From JBHEPS01 sp046261635 (GTDB taxonomy: Bacteria; Acidobacteriota; Thermoanaerobaculia; Gp7-AA8), in assembly GCA_046261635.1 (NCBI GenBank), contig JBHEOL010000208.1, positions 1-9,512 on the forward strand: DNA of 9,512 bases. Reading direction: 5' to 3'. The notes below the pieces were generated by a model. It made no database searches and was not told the origin of the DNA. It was given only the letters and a program-made list of their open reading frames with translations. Below, one piece after another: positions 1 through 6,768 of this stretch (position 1 is its first letter; every line of letters starts with the position of its first letter). A program made the translations under genes and the position numbers.

Positions 1-1
1 C

Positions 2-52
2 CCCGCCTCGGACGATTTCGACACCGTGATGGAATCAGACCGGGTCCGCTGA
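2..52 (+). CDS. 3' end of an upstream gene (partial, unidentified)
   Basis: The second reading frame from the window edge is open for 16 codons and ends in TGA at 50-52. It reads PASDDFDTVMESDRVR. Most codons end in G or C, as in the clear genes of this window, which supports a real C-terminus. The third frame stops earlier, at 27-29. The first frame stays open but is continuous with the downstream gene and reads as an arginine-rich peptide, so it is less likely to be coding. Too little is visible to name the product. If real, it ends 59 bases before the DUF2911 gene and could share its transcript. Confidence 0.4.
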   Translation, partial: PASDDFDTVMESDRVR

Positions 53-99
53 AGGTATGGGATGATGATGGAAATCGAGATCAGAGACCGCGTACCTCA

Positions 100-105
100 G
101 GGAGG
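100..105 (+). promoter_or_regulatory. Ribosome binding site that fixes a GTG start
   Basis: GGGAGG lies six bases before the GTG at 112. The next in-frame ATG, at 121, would have a 15-base spacing, so the GTG is the better start for the DUF2911 gene. Confidence 0.65.
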
Positions 106-111
106 CCGTTC

Positions 112-648
112 GTGAACCGAATGATCCGCTGGACCGCAATCGCAGTGATCGCCGCGTCCGGACTGCTCGCGCAGACCCCCCAGTCCGGAGAAAAGAAGCC
201 GCTGAGCCCTCCGGCAACCGCCCAGGCGACCATCGACGGAAGCCGGATCGTCGTGAACTACTCGGCCCCCTCGATGCGCGGCCGTCGGATCATGGGAGGC
301 CTCGTCCCCTGGAGCAAGGTGTGGAGGACCGGAGCGAATTCGGCGACCACGCTGATCACCCAGGCCGACCTGCGGATCGGCGAGCTCGCCGTGCCGAAAG
401 GAACGTACACGCTCTACTCGATTCCCTCCGAGAGCGGATGGATCCTGATCGTGAATCGCCAGACCGGACAGTGGGGCACGCAGTACGACGAAACACAGGA
501 TCTCGGCAGAGTTCCGATGAAAGTCCGGATGCTGAAGGACCCGGTCGAGACGTTTCAGATCGCGATCGAGCCCAAAGGGCCGCGAGCCGGAGCTCTGAAG
601 CTGATCTGGGAGAACACCGAGGCCTCGGTGCCGCTCGCACTGGACTGA
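112..648 (+). CDS. Secreted DUF2911 family protein
   Basis: This 178-residue protein starts at GTG behind a good Shine-Dalgarno sequence. Residues 1-20 form a signal peptide (basic MNRMIRW, then a hydrophobic stretch ending near GLLAQ). There is no lipobox cysteine, so it is probably a soluble periplasmic or secreted protein. The rest matches DUF2911: an early YSAPSMRGRRIMG segment (about residues 50-62), LVPWSKVWRTGANSATTL (about 64-81), then KGTYTLYSIPSESGWILIVN, and a late WGTQYDETQDLGRVPM block. DUF2911 proteins are common in Bacteroidota and Acidobacteriota and have no established biochemical function. A beta-sandwich fold is likely from the strand-rich sequence, but this is inference. 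It is full length for the family. The gene converges with the transpeptidase operon, with an inverted repeat between them. Confidence 0.9.
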   Translation: MNRMIRWTAIAVIAASGLLAQTPQSGEKKPLSPPATAQATIDGSRIVVNYSAPSMRGRRIMGGLVPWSKVWRTGANSATTLITQADLRIGELAVPKGTYTLYSIPSESGWILIVNRQTGQWGTQYDETQDLGRVPMKVRMLKDPVETFQIAIEPKGPRAGALKLIWENTEASVPLALD

Positions 649-656
649 CGAGGAGC

Positions 657-773
657 AAGGCAGAAGGCAGAAGTCAGAAGTCAAAACAAAATCAACAGCG
701 CTTTTGCCGTTACCCTCTTTCTGCCTTTGTTTCTGCCTTTACTTCTGCCTTCTGACTTCTGACTTCTGCCTTT
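657..773. repeat. Inverted array of 7-base tandem repeats between convergent genes
   Basis: The left arm (657-683) is four tandem 7-mers: AAGGCAG twice, then AAGTCAG, then AAGTCA. The right arm holds TTCTGCCTT at 719 and 731 (12-base spacing). From 743 to 772 it holds four contiguous 7-mers (TTCTGCC, TTCTGAC, TTCTGAC, TTCTGCC). The 20 bases 664-683 are the exact reverse complement of 753-772, with 69 bases between them. The segment is less GC-rich than its surroundings and has no coding pattern. It lies after the DUF2911 stop and its right end overlaps the first base of the transpeptidase stop codon (772-774). A transcript from either side could fold into a long hairpin, so it may end transcription in both directions. 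It may also be a copy of a dispersed intergenic repeat. Confidence 0.85.
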
Positions 774-1607
774 AGTAGATGATCACCTGGTCGCCGACGC
801 TCGCCATCTCGTAGAGGGTGGCGATGTCGTTGTTGTGGAGGCGCACGCAGCCGTGCGAAACGCTCCGACCGAGCTGCGACACCTGCTGCGTTCCATGAAG
901 CGCGTAGCCGTCGCCGAGATTGAGCCTGTGGGTCCCCAGGACGTGGGGAAACTGTCGCTGCCGGGTGCCGATGGGCGGGATGATGACGGCGCCTCCCTGC
1001 ACGATCTCCCGTCCGGCGGGAAGGGGTACGCCGTCCCTCACGACCTCGTTGCCCTGGATGTAGAGTCCCCCGATGTTCTCACCGCGCTCGAGGCGCACGA
1101 CCTCCAGGCCGTTCTTCTGCGCCTGCTCGATGAAGTGCCAATCGGGGGGAACCCATACAGGATCCTTTTCTTTCGAGAGAACCTTGAATTTCCCGATCGG
1201 GGTCCGAAAGACCATCGTCCGCCCCCCTGGATCAGGGTGCTGTTCTTTCCAGTCGAGGCCACGGCCTGGAACACGAGCTCCCCGTCCCGACGCGCATACA
1301 CCTTGTTCTCGGCGGTTGCGACGGTGATGACGAAGCTCGTGTCCTGCATCTCGTCGATCTTCTGCTCGCTCGTGGCGACTTCGCTTTCGAGACCGGTGAC
1401 TTCCGCCTGTTTCCCCTGCATCGAGGCTTGTACCTGAGCAAGCTGCTCCTCGAGCTGCCCGGCGATCATCTGGTCGATCACCCGCACGCGGCGGAGTTTG
1501 TGCGCGTCCGAGATCGTGATCGCCTCGGCTGCAACCGCATAAGTCGCCAGCCCGAGACCGAGGACCAGCAAGGCCCAGGACCCGAGCAGACCAATCCATC
1601 TCGGCAT
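772..1607 (-). pseudogene. L,D-transpeptidase (YkuD) with intact catalytic motif, split by a frameshift
   Basis: Two overlapping frames together make one protein. The upstream part starts at ATG 1607 behind AAGGAG (1613-1618). It gives a membrane anchor or signal (residues 5-27), a Glu/Gln-rich coiled coil (about 45-88), and a beta-strand region reaching STLIQ. The downstream part continues from RTMVFRTPIGKF and ends at 772 with the YkuD core. Its signature is GYALH (His238), then SHGCVRL with catalytic Cys254, in joined numbering. Adding one G to the six-G run (complement of 1222-1227) restores a continuous 278-residue protein. The family forms 3-3 cross-links in peptidoglycan or attaches proteins to it, working in the periplasm through the cysteine. 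The gene lies 44 bases after its degenerate paralogue and is probably cotranscribed with it. It could be a true pseudogene, a sequencing error in the homopolymer, or a slippage-expressed gene. Confidence 0.85.
1222..1227 (-). other. Frameshift site in a G6 homopolymer
   Basis: On the coding (minus) strand the run reads CA-GGGGGG-CGGACG. The upstream frame reads Gln-Gly-Gly-Gly-Arg-Trp. The YkuD core frame reads Gly-Gly-Arg-Thr-Met-Val. One additional G would give Gln-Gly-Gly-Arg-Thr-Met-Val-Phe, joining both halves with nothing else changed. Confidence 0.85.
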
Positions 1608-1651
1608 GCTTTCTCCTTTTCGACCGGCTTCGCGATCCGGTCGTCATCGGG

Positions 1652-2392
1652 CTAGAAAATGAATACGTCCGTGCCCTTCCTGATTCGCGGCCAGATCGCC
1701 CTCAGATCGCTCTCCGAGGCCATGATCGAGCCGGGCTTCGGCCCCTTCAGCGGGCTGTCCGTTGCCGGCTCGGAGTGGATGGCGTAGCCGTTCGGCAACT
1801 GAATGACGAACTCTCCCATGCCGTGCTTCACGACCGGCCGGCTTTCGGGAATGCTCTCCCCGTTGATCACGTACAGCCATTCCGGAACGCGCCAACTATG
1901 GTCCGCGAGCTTCCCCTCGACATGAAAAGATCCTTTCACCGGAACGAAAGTCCAGCTCTTCAGACCATCCGCGGTTTCGACGTGCTGCTGTACGCCGATC
2001 TGGATATCTCCCTCACGAAGGACGGTATCGCCGTACATGAGGCGGAGCTTCTTCGCTTCCGTATCGACCGAGAGGTAGAAGTTCTCACTCTCGAGTTGCT
2101 TCATGAGCTTCATCCGCCCCTGGAGCTCCTGCTCCAGCTCCTCGCGCGTCAGATCCATCGTGGCGAGCTCTTCCTTGATCCGATTGACTTCCCGAGGAGT
2201 GCTCAGCTGACGCGTCAGGACGTCGGAGAACTGGCGCTCGACGCTGCTCCGATGCCATTGCGCGAACGCGATCCCAGCGACCGCGAGGCCGAGGATCAGC
2301 AGGTTCAGCCAGAGAGGGGGTCGTGGGAACCCGCGGCGGTCCGAGGAATCCGGTCGCGGTTCCGACCGGCGGTCGGATCTCAGTGTTTTCAT
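1652..2392 (-). CDS. Membrane-anchored YkuD-like protein lacking the catalytic His and Cys
   Basis: This 246-residue protein has an Arg-rich cytoplasmic N-terminus (1-24), one membrane segment (about 27-45), a charged coiled coil (about 66-105), and a C-terminal region that parallels the downstream L,D-transpeptidase. From GYAIH (His206) to the end, both proteins have 40 residues and align without gaps. In that alignment SHGC becomes KPGS: the catalytic His is Pro220 and the Cys is Ser222. Both end in a short aromatic tail (DVFIF versus QVIIY). It is therefore unlikely to catalyse transpeptidation by the usual mechanism. It may bind or regulate its partner, or bind peptidoglycan; this is inference. 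I chose ATG at 2392 because the membrane segment follows closely; the ribosome site is weak (GAGAA). The frame stays open to a possible ATG at 2524. The next gene starts 44 bases downstream, suggesting one operon. Confidence 0.8.
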   Translation of the reverse strand: MKTLRSDRRSEPRPDSSDRRGFPRPPLWLNLLILGLAVAGIAFAQWHRSSVERQFSDVLTRQLSTPREVNRIKEELATMDLTREELEQELQGRMKLMKQLESENFYLSVDTEAKKLRLMYGDTVLREGDIQIGVQQHVETADGLKSWTFVPVKGSFHVEGKLADHSWRVPEWLYVINGESIPESRPVVKHGMGEFVIQLPNGYAIHSEPATDSPLKGPKPGSIMASESDLRAIWPRIRKGTDVFIF

Positions 2393-2490
2393 AGGGTGAT
2401 TCTCAGCTCCGTTCTCCCCGTCAATTGCCAGATCGCTGCCACACTCGGCCATGGAAACGGCCGCTCTCCTATCGAAAGATGTGCAATTCA

Positions 2491-2508
2491 CCAACCATCG
2501 ATGGCTGG
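2491..2508. promoter_or_regulatory. Near-palindrome in the divergent gap, possible operator
   Basis: The 18-base sequence CCAACCATCGATGGCTGG is self-complementary except for one pair (2494 with 2505). It lies in the 184-base gap between the divergent YkuD-like gene (starts 2392) and the PilZ-like gene (starts 2577), a usual place for a shared operator. No convincing -35/-10 pair was identified in this gap. Short palindromes also occur by chance. Confidence 0.25.
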
Positions 2509-2565
2509 AAAGTTTCACCTGCATCGCCGAGGATGATCAGAGGGCCGCCAGCAGGGCTCTGCCCC

Positions 2566-2570
2566 GGAGG
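2566..2570 (+). promoter_or_regulatory. Ribosome binding site deciding the PilZ-like start
   Basis: GGAGG lies six bases before ATG 2577. It favours this start over the in-frame ATG at 2451, which would add 42 residues with no obvious domain character. Confidence 0.65.
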
Positions 2571-2576
2571 CAAACC

Positions 2577-2954
2577 ATGAACTCAGCCAGCAGCGTCGTA
2601 CTGGAAACCCCGCTCGAAGCAACGTTCAGTTCGGCCAACGCTCACGTGGTCGAGCTGGGAGCGGCCTTCGCCCTGGTCGAGTCCGCGCTGGCAGCTGCTC
2701 CCAGAAAGCGATCCTGGCTGACCTTCCGTGCGGGAGGAGAGATCTTCCGCCTCCCGGCCGAGGTTTCCGCCTGCCATGTGGACCGCTCGCGTTCGATCTC
2801 CTCGGGGCGGCTTCATTACCTGATCGAGCTCGAGATCGGTGCTCTGGCTCCTTCGGTACTCAAGGACCTCCAGGCGCTCGTCGCGATTCTCCAGATCTCG
2901 GCCCCCGCCAGCCAGATGACCGAGGCGCTCCAGTTCGAGATCGTCGGTTTCTGA
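2577..2954 (+). CDS. Small PilZ-like protein with degenerate c-di-GMP motifs
   Basis: This 125-residue protein has no signal peptide or membrane segment and should be cytoplasmic. Its strand pattern resembles a PilZ beta-barrel: TPLEATFSSANAHVVEL (11-27), then SWLTFRAGGEIFRLPAEVSACHV (46-68), then a spacer, then HYLIELEIGAL (80-90), and a helix SVLKDLQALVAIL. Canonical PilZ domains bind cyclic di-GMP through an N-terminal RxxxR and a D/NxSxxG. Here the second motif position appears as E26-L-G-A-A-F31, and no convincing RxxxR precedes it, so nucleotide binding is doubtful. It may act as a protein-interaction PilZ relative. The assignment rests on pattern only; the safe label is hypothetical protein. 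The gene stands alone, with a possible terminator after it. Confidence 0.55.
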   Translation: MNSASSVVLETPLEATFSSANAHVVELGAAFALVESALAAAPRKRSWLTFRAGGEIFRLPAEVSACHVDRSRSISSGRLHYLIELEIGALAPSVLKDLQALVAILQISAPASQMTEALQFEIVGF

Positions 2955-2973
2955 CTCCCATCGGATCCCCTTC

Positions 2974-2996
2974 CCGGGGAATTCGGCGCTCCCCGG
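2974..2996 (+). terminator. Weak hairpin after the PilZ-like gene
   Basis: CCGGGGA (2974-2980) pairs perfectly with TCCCCGG (2990-2996) around a nine-base loop, 20 bases after the stop codon. There is no T-run after it, so it is only a possible terminator. Confidence 0.3.
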
Positions 2997-3068
2997 CCAT
3001 GGTGGCCTGCCTCCTTGCCTCTGGACACTCTCTCGCGATAGAAGATGGTCCGCAATCAATCGTCCACC

Positions 3069-3074
3069 AGGAGG
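3069..3074 (+). promoter_or_regulatory. Strong ribosome binding site for the M16 operon
   Basis: AGGAGG lies six bases before ATG 3081. It places the start directly before a clean signal peptide, rather than at the in-frame ATG at 3045. Confidence 0.75.
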
Positions 3075-3080
3075 TTCTGC

Positions 3081-4628
3081 ATGGTTTCGTTCCACCGCGT
3101 CGCGGCCGTGGCACTCGCCCTGATGCTGATCGTCGCCGCCGGAGCGCAGGCACAGCAGCTCGCCGATTTCGAAAAGCGGGTCACCGTCGAAATACTCGAC
3201 AACGGACTGACACTGCTCATCCTCGAGAGGCCTGAGGCACCGGTCGTCTCGTTCTTCACGCACGTCGATGCCGGCTCTGCGCAGGAGGTCCCCGGGATCA
3301 CCGGCCTCGCGCACATGTTCGAGCACATGGCTTTCAAGGGGTCGCCTCGGATCGGAACCAGCGACTGGGCCGCCGAGAAGGCCGCGCTCGAGCGCGTCGA
3401 GACAGCCTACCTCGCCTACGACCAGGCACGGCGCGACCCGGAGGAGCGTCCTGCCGAGGAGATCGCGCGCTACGAAAGCGCCTGGAAAGAGGTCATCGAA
3501 GCCGCCGGGGCCTTCGTGGTGACCGACGAGTTCAGCAAGGTCATCGACCGGAACGGCGGCGTGGGACTCAACGCCTTCACGAGCTCGGACGAGACCGGCT
3601 ACTTCTACTCCCTCCCCTCGAACAGGCTCGAGCTCTGGGCGTGGCTCGAGTCCGAGAGATTTCTCAACCCGGTGATGCGCGAGTTCTACAAGGAGCGCGA
3701 CGTGGTGATGGAGGAGCGCCGCATGCGCACCGAAAGTCAGCCGATCGGCCGCCTGTTCGAACAGTTCATCACCACAGCCTTCCAGGCGCATCCTTACGGC
3801 CAGCCGGGCGTGGGCTGGCCGTCGGACCTCCGTTCCTTCTCCGCGACCGACGCCATGGAGTTCTTCTCGACCTACTACGTTCCCGCGAACATGACGATCT
3901 CCATCGTCGGGGACGTCCGGGCGAAGGAAGTCCTCCCGATGCTTCGTCGTTACTTCGGCCGCCTCCCGAAATCGCCTGAACCGGAGCCGCTCCGCACCGT
4001 GGAGCCGCCACAGCGGTCCGAGCGGACCGTCGTCATCCGCGACTCGGCACAGCCGTTCTACATCGCCGGCTTTCACCGGCCGAGCGTCCTCCACCCCGAT
4101 GACGCGGTCTATGACGTGATTCAGGACGTGCTTTCCGAGGGGCGCACCTCGCGTCTGTACCGTTCCCTGGTGAGGGATCAGAAGATCGCGGCGGCCGTGG
4201 CCGGCTTCAACGGTCTTCCCGGCTCGAAGTATCCGCACCTGTTCGCCTTTTACGGAATCCCGACACCCGGCAATACGGTCGACCAGATTCACGATGCGAT
4301 CGGCCAGGAGATCGAGAAGCTCAAGACCGAGGAGATCACGGCCGAGGAGCTGGCGATGGTGAAGGCCCGCCGCAAGGCAGGCCTGATCCGCCAGCTCGAC
4401 AGCAACATGGGTCTGGCGATTCAGCTCGCCAGCGCCGAGGCTCGCTATGGCGACTGGCGCGAGCTCTTCCGCCAGATCGACCGGATCGACAAGGTGACGG
4501 CGGCGGACGTGCGGCGGGTCGCCAATGAGGTCTTCGAGCCGACGAATCGCACCGTGGCCAAACTCGAGTCGACCCGCCCCGCCCAGGCGGCACCCGCATC
4601 CAACCCCTCGGAAGGAGCTTCCCGATGA
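3081..4628 (+). CDS. M16 family zinc metallopeptidase, active subunit, exported
   Basis: This 515-residue protein has a signal peptide (about 1-25, ending in GAQAQQ), so it acts in the periplasm. The inverted zinc motif HxxEH is present as H78-M-F-E81-H82 within GLAHMFEHMAFKGS. The distal zinc ligand is probably Glu212 in ERDVVMEERR. About 50 extra residues, rich in Glu, Ala and Arg and probably helical (about 92-147), separate the zinc motif from NGGVGLNAFTSSDETGYF. Related bacterial M16 proteins often carry an insert here. The second, inactive M16 lobe has SEGRTSRLYRSL near 352-362. M16 peptidases degrade or process peptides and small proteins inside a clam-shaped chamber. The stop overlaps the start of the next gene (ATGA at 4625-4628), which encodes a zinc-site-less M16 partner, so a heterodimer like the mitochondrial processing peptidase is likely. 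The true substrate is unknown. Confidence 0.93.
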   Translation: MVSFHRVAAVALALMLIVAAGAQAQQLADFEKRVTVEILDNGLTLLILERPEAPVVSFFTHVDAGSAQEVPGITGLAHMFEHMAFKGSPRIGTSDWAAEKAALERVETAYLAYDQARRDPEERPAEEIARYESAWKEVIEAAGAFVVTDEFSKVIDRNGGVGLNAFTSSDETGYFYSLPSNRLELWAWLESERFLNPVMREFYKERDVVMEERRMRTESQPIGRLFEQFITTAFQAHPYGQPGVGWPSDLRSFSATDAMEFFSTYYVPANMTISIVGDVRAKEVLPMLRRYFGRLPKSPEPEPLRTVEPPQRSERTVVIRDSAQPFYIAGFHRPSVLHPDDAVYDVIQDVLSEGRTSRLYRSLVRDQKIAAAVAGFNGLPGSKYPHLFAFYGIPTPGNTVDQIHDAIGQEIEKLKTEEITAEELAMVKARRKAGLIRQLDSNMGLAIQLASAEARYGDWRELFRQIDRIDKVTAADVRRVANEVFEPTNRTVAKLESTRPAQAAPASNPSEGASR

Positions 4629-6730
4629 TCCGTCGTCTCGCATTCACGATGACTCTGTGCGCGCTCGCCTCGAGCGCCGTCTTCGCCCAGGTCGCGAACT
4701 GGAAAGACCTCACCTACCCTCCACTTCGTCAGGTCGAGGTTCAGCAGCCCAGGCGCATTCAGCTCCCCAACGGGATGATCGTCTTCCTCCAGGTAGACCG
4801 TGAGCTCCCGCTCATTTCCGGACGAGCGATGATCCGGGGTGGAAGTCGCGAGGTTCCCGCGGACAAGACGGGACTGGTCGACGTCTATGGCGATGTCTGG
4901 CGGACCGGCGGCACCCGGACGAGCACGGGCGACGAGCTCGACGACTTTCTCGAGTCCCGCGCCGCAAAGGTCGAAACCTCCGGAGGAACGGACTCGACAT
5001 CGATCTCCTTCGACACTCTCAGCCAGGAGCTCGATGCCGTCTTCCCGGTCTGGGTCGACCTGCTTCGGAACCCGGCCTTCCGCGAAGAGAAGATCGACCT
5101 CGCCCGGCGGCAGATGAATACGGTCATTTCCCGCAGGAACGATTCCCCGAACCAGATCGCCTCGCGCGAGGCTGCCCGCCTTCTCTGGGGAAACGATTCG
5201 CCCTACGCCCGCGTCCCCGAGTACGCCACGGTCGCCTCGATCGGCCGCGAGGACCTGCTCGGTTTTCACCAGCGCACCGCGCATCCCAACAACATCATCA
5301 TCGGCATCGTCGGCGACTTCGATGCGAAATCGATGGAGAACCGCATTCGCAAGGCCTTCGGCAGCTGGCCCCGCGGGCCCGCCATCGAGACCCCCGACAT
5401 TCAGCCCCAACCGCGGAGGGGTGTCTACTTCGTTCCGAAGGACGACGTCACGCAGAGCACGATCGTACTGATTCATCCGGGGGCTCGGAAGGACGATCCC
5501 GACTACCACGCCATCCAGATCTTCAACGAGGTCTTCGGCGGAGGGTTCTCCGGCCGGCTCGTCAACTCGATTCGCACTGAAAAGGGACTCGCCTACTCGG
5601 TCGGAGGAGGCATCGGGACGGGATACGACCGGCTCGCAGCCTTCCAGGTGTCGATGGGGACCAAGAGCGAGTCCACCGTCATGGCGATCGAGGCACTCCA
5701 CGACGTCATGGCGAAAATCCGCGCCGAGCAGATCACTCCAAGCGAGCTCGAGCTGGCCAGGGAGTCGATCCTCAACTCCTTCGTCTTCATGCTCGACTCC
5801 GACGAGAAGGTTCTCAACCAGAGGATGACGCTCGAGTTCTACGGCTACCCGGCCGACTTCCTCGAGCGGTATCAGGCGGGAGTTCGCACGGTCGACGCCG
5901 AGGATGTCCAGCGGGTTGCGAACAAGTTCGTCCGCCCGGACGAACTGGCGCTTCTGGTCGTCGGCAATCCAGCCGACTTCGATGCCGACCTCTCCACGCG
6001 CGGCGAGGTTACCGAGATCGACATCACGATTCCCGAGCCGGGCGGGGCGGCGGCGAGTGCGCCGGTGGCCTCGGATGCCAGCGGTCGCGCGACTTTCACG
6101 AAGATGCGGGAGTTCATGGGCGGAGACCGCCTCGACTCCCTCCAGGCGATCCGTTCGGTCACCGAGATTCAGGCGATCACCCCCGCCGGTCCGATGGATA
6201 TCTCCCAGACCACGATCATGACGCTCTCTCCGATGAGAGTGCATCGCGCCATGAAGATGCCCATGGGTGAAATCACCATGGTCGTCGACGGCGATCGGGC
6301 TTTCGTGAGAACTCCGATGGGGGATCAGGACCTCCCGGGATCGCAGAAAGCTGCAATCATGCAGGAGCTCCGGCTCGATCCGCTCATGCTCGCAGCGCGC
6401 GGCGACGATCCGGCTCTTCAGGTCGCAGGCGGCGGATCCGAAACGATCGGGGACATCGAGGCGACCATCATCGACCTCGATGTCGACGGAGCGCGCATGC
6501 GGCTCTGGATCGATCCCGCGACCGGGCGCCTGCTGCGCCGATCGCAGAACACGGTATCGGCCGGGCAGCCTGTCGAGCAGGTCGTGGAGTACCGAGAATG
6601 GGCGGAGACGGACGGGATCCGCTATCCGACGTCAGTCTCCATCACGGCAAACGGTGAGCCCTCGGCCACCGCAAGAGTCGTTGCGCTCGAAGTAAACCCT
6701 CAGGTCGACGAAACGATGTTCGACCGCTGA
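4625..6730 (+). CDS. M16 peptidase-like protein, non-catalytic subunit with C-terminal LolA-like domain
   Basis: This 701-residue protein has a signal peptide (about 1-21, ending AVFAQ). Residues 30-460 form two M16 lobes, but where the partner has HMFEH this one reads D86-V-Y-G-D90, so all three zinc-site residues are lost. The substrate-binding region of the second lobe is well kept: GGGFSGRLVNSIRTEKGLAYSVGGG (split here as GGGFSGRLVN and SIRTEKGLAY), about 305-329. This is the usual division of labour in two-subunit M16 enzymes, where one subunit holds zinc and the other helps bind substrate. After a Gly/Ala-rich linker (about 473-487), residues 490-701 resemble a LolA-like lipoprotein-carrier fold, with repeated strands such as ITMVVDGDRAFVRTPMG and ARMRLWIDPATGRLLRR. 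Translation is probably coupled to the upstream gene through ATGA, and GAAGGAG (4611-4617) provides its own ribosome site. The fusion suggests work on lipoproteins or at the outer membrane, which is inference. Confidence 0.9.
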   Translation: MIRRLAFTMTLCALASSAVFAQVANWKDLTYPPLRQVEVQQPRRIQLPNGMIVFLQVDRELPLISGRAMIRGGSREVPADKTGLVDVYGDVWRTGGTRTSTGDELDDFLESRAAKVETSGGTDSTSISFDTLSQELDAVFPVWVDLLRNPAFREEKIDLARRQMNTVISRRNDSPNQIASREAARLLWGNDSPYARVPEYATVASIGREDLLGFHQRTAHPNNIIIGIVGDFDAKSMENRIRKAFGSWPRGPAIETPDIQPQPRRGVYFVPKDDVTQSTIVLIHPGARKDDPDYHAIQIFNEVFGGGFSGRLVNSIRTEKGLAYSVGGGIGTGYDRLAAFQVSMGTKSESTVMAIEALHDVMAKIRAEQITPSELELARESILNSFVFMLDSDEKVLNQRMTLEFYGYPADFLERYQAGVRTVDAEDVQRVANKFVRPDELALLVVGNPADFDADLSTRGEVTEIDITIPEPGGAAASAPVASDASGRATFTKMREFMGGDRLDSLQAIRSVTEIQAITPAGPMDISQTTIMTLSPMRVHRAMKMPMGEITMVVDGDRAFVRTPMGDQDLPGSQKAAIMQELRLDPLMLAARGDDPALQVAGGGSETIGDIEATIIDLDVDGARMRLWIDPATGRLLRRSQNTVSAGQPVEQVVEYREWAETDGIRYPTSVSITANGEPSATARVVALEVNPQVDETMFDR

Positions 6731-6735
6731 GCTTC

Positions 6736-6768
6736 AGTGTGCGGGCGCGCTCGACGCGCCCGCACACT
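6736..6768. terminator. Strong bidirectional hairpin between convergent genes
   Basis: The 14 bases 6736-6749 are exactly complementary to 6755-6768, with loop CTCGA. The stem is very GC-rich (GTGCGGGCGCG core). It begins five bases after the M16 stop, and its last base is the first base of the msrA stop triplet (6768-6770). There is no T-run in either direction, so it may stop transcription by structure alone or protect the 3' ends of both messages. Confidence 0.75.

Noticed and set aside
772..1647. Single continuous minus-strand frame of 291 codons as the transpeptidase gene
   Set aside because: Its first 120 or so residues are Arg/Gly-rich with no anchor, while the other frame over the same bases gives a good signal, coiled coil and ribosome site. 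A frameshift explains both.
3015..3042. Promoter TTGCCT - 16 bases - GATAGA before the M16 operon
   Set aside because: Only four and three of six consensus bases match, which is expected by chance in a region this long.
2583..4643. Long minus-strand open frame (686 codons) opposite the active M16 gene
   Set aside because: It has no ribosome site or recognisable domain and is rich in Arg, Gly and Asp in a low-complexity way. It arises because GC-rich codons on the plus strand leave few stops on the opposite strand.
4880..4896. DVYGD in the second M16 protein as an alternative metal site
   Set aside because: Loss of both histidines and the glutamate, next to an active partner, fits a non-catalytic subunit better than a new metal centre.
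4445..6244. Long minus-strand open frame (599 codons) opposite the second M16 gene
   Set aside because: It is antisense to a gene with clear domains, and its composition is typical of a shadow frame.
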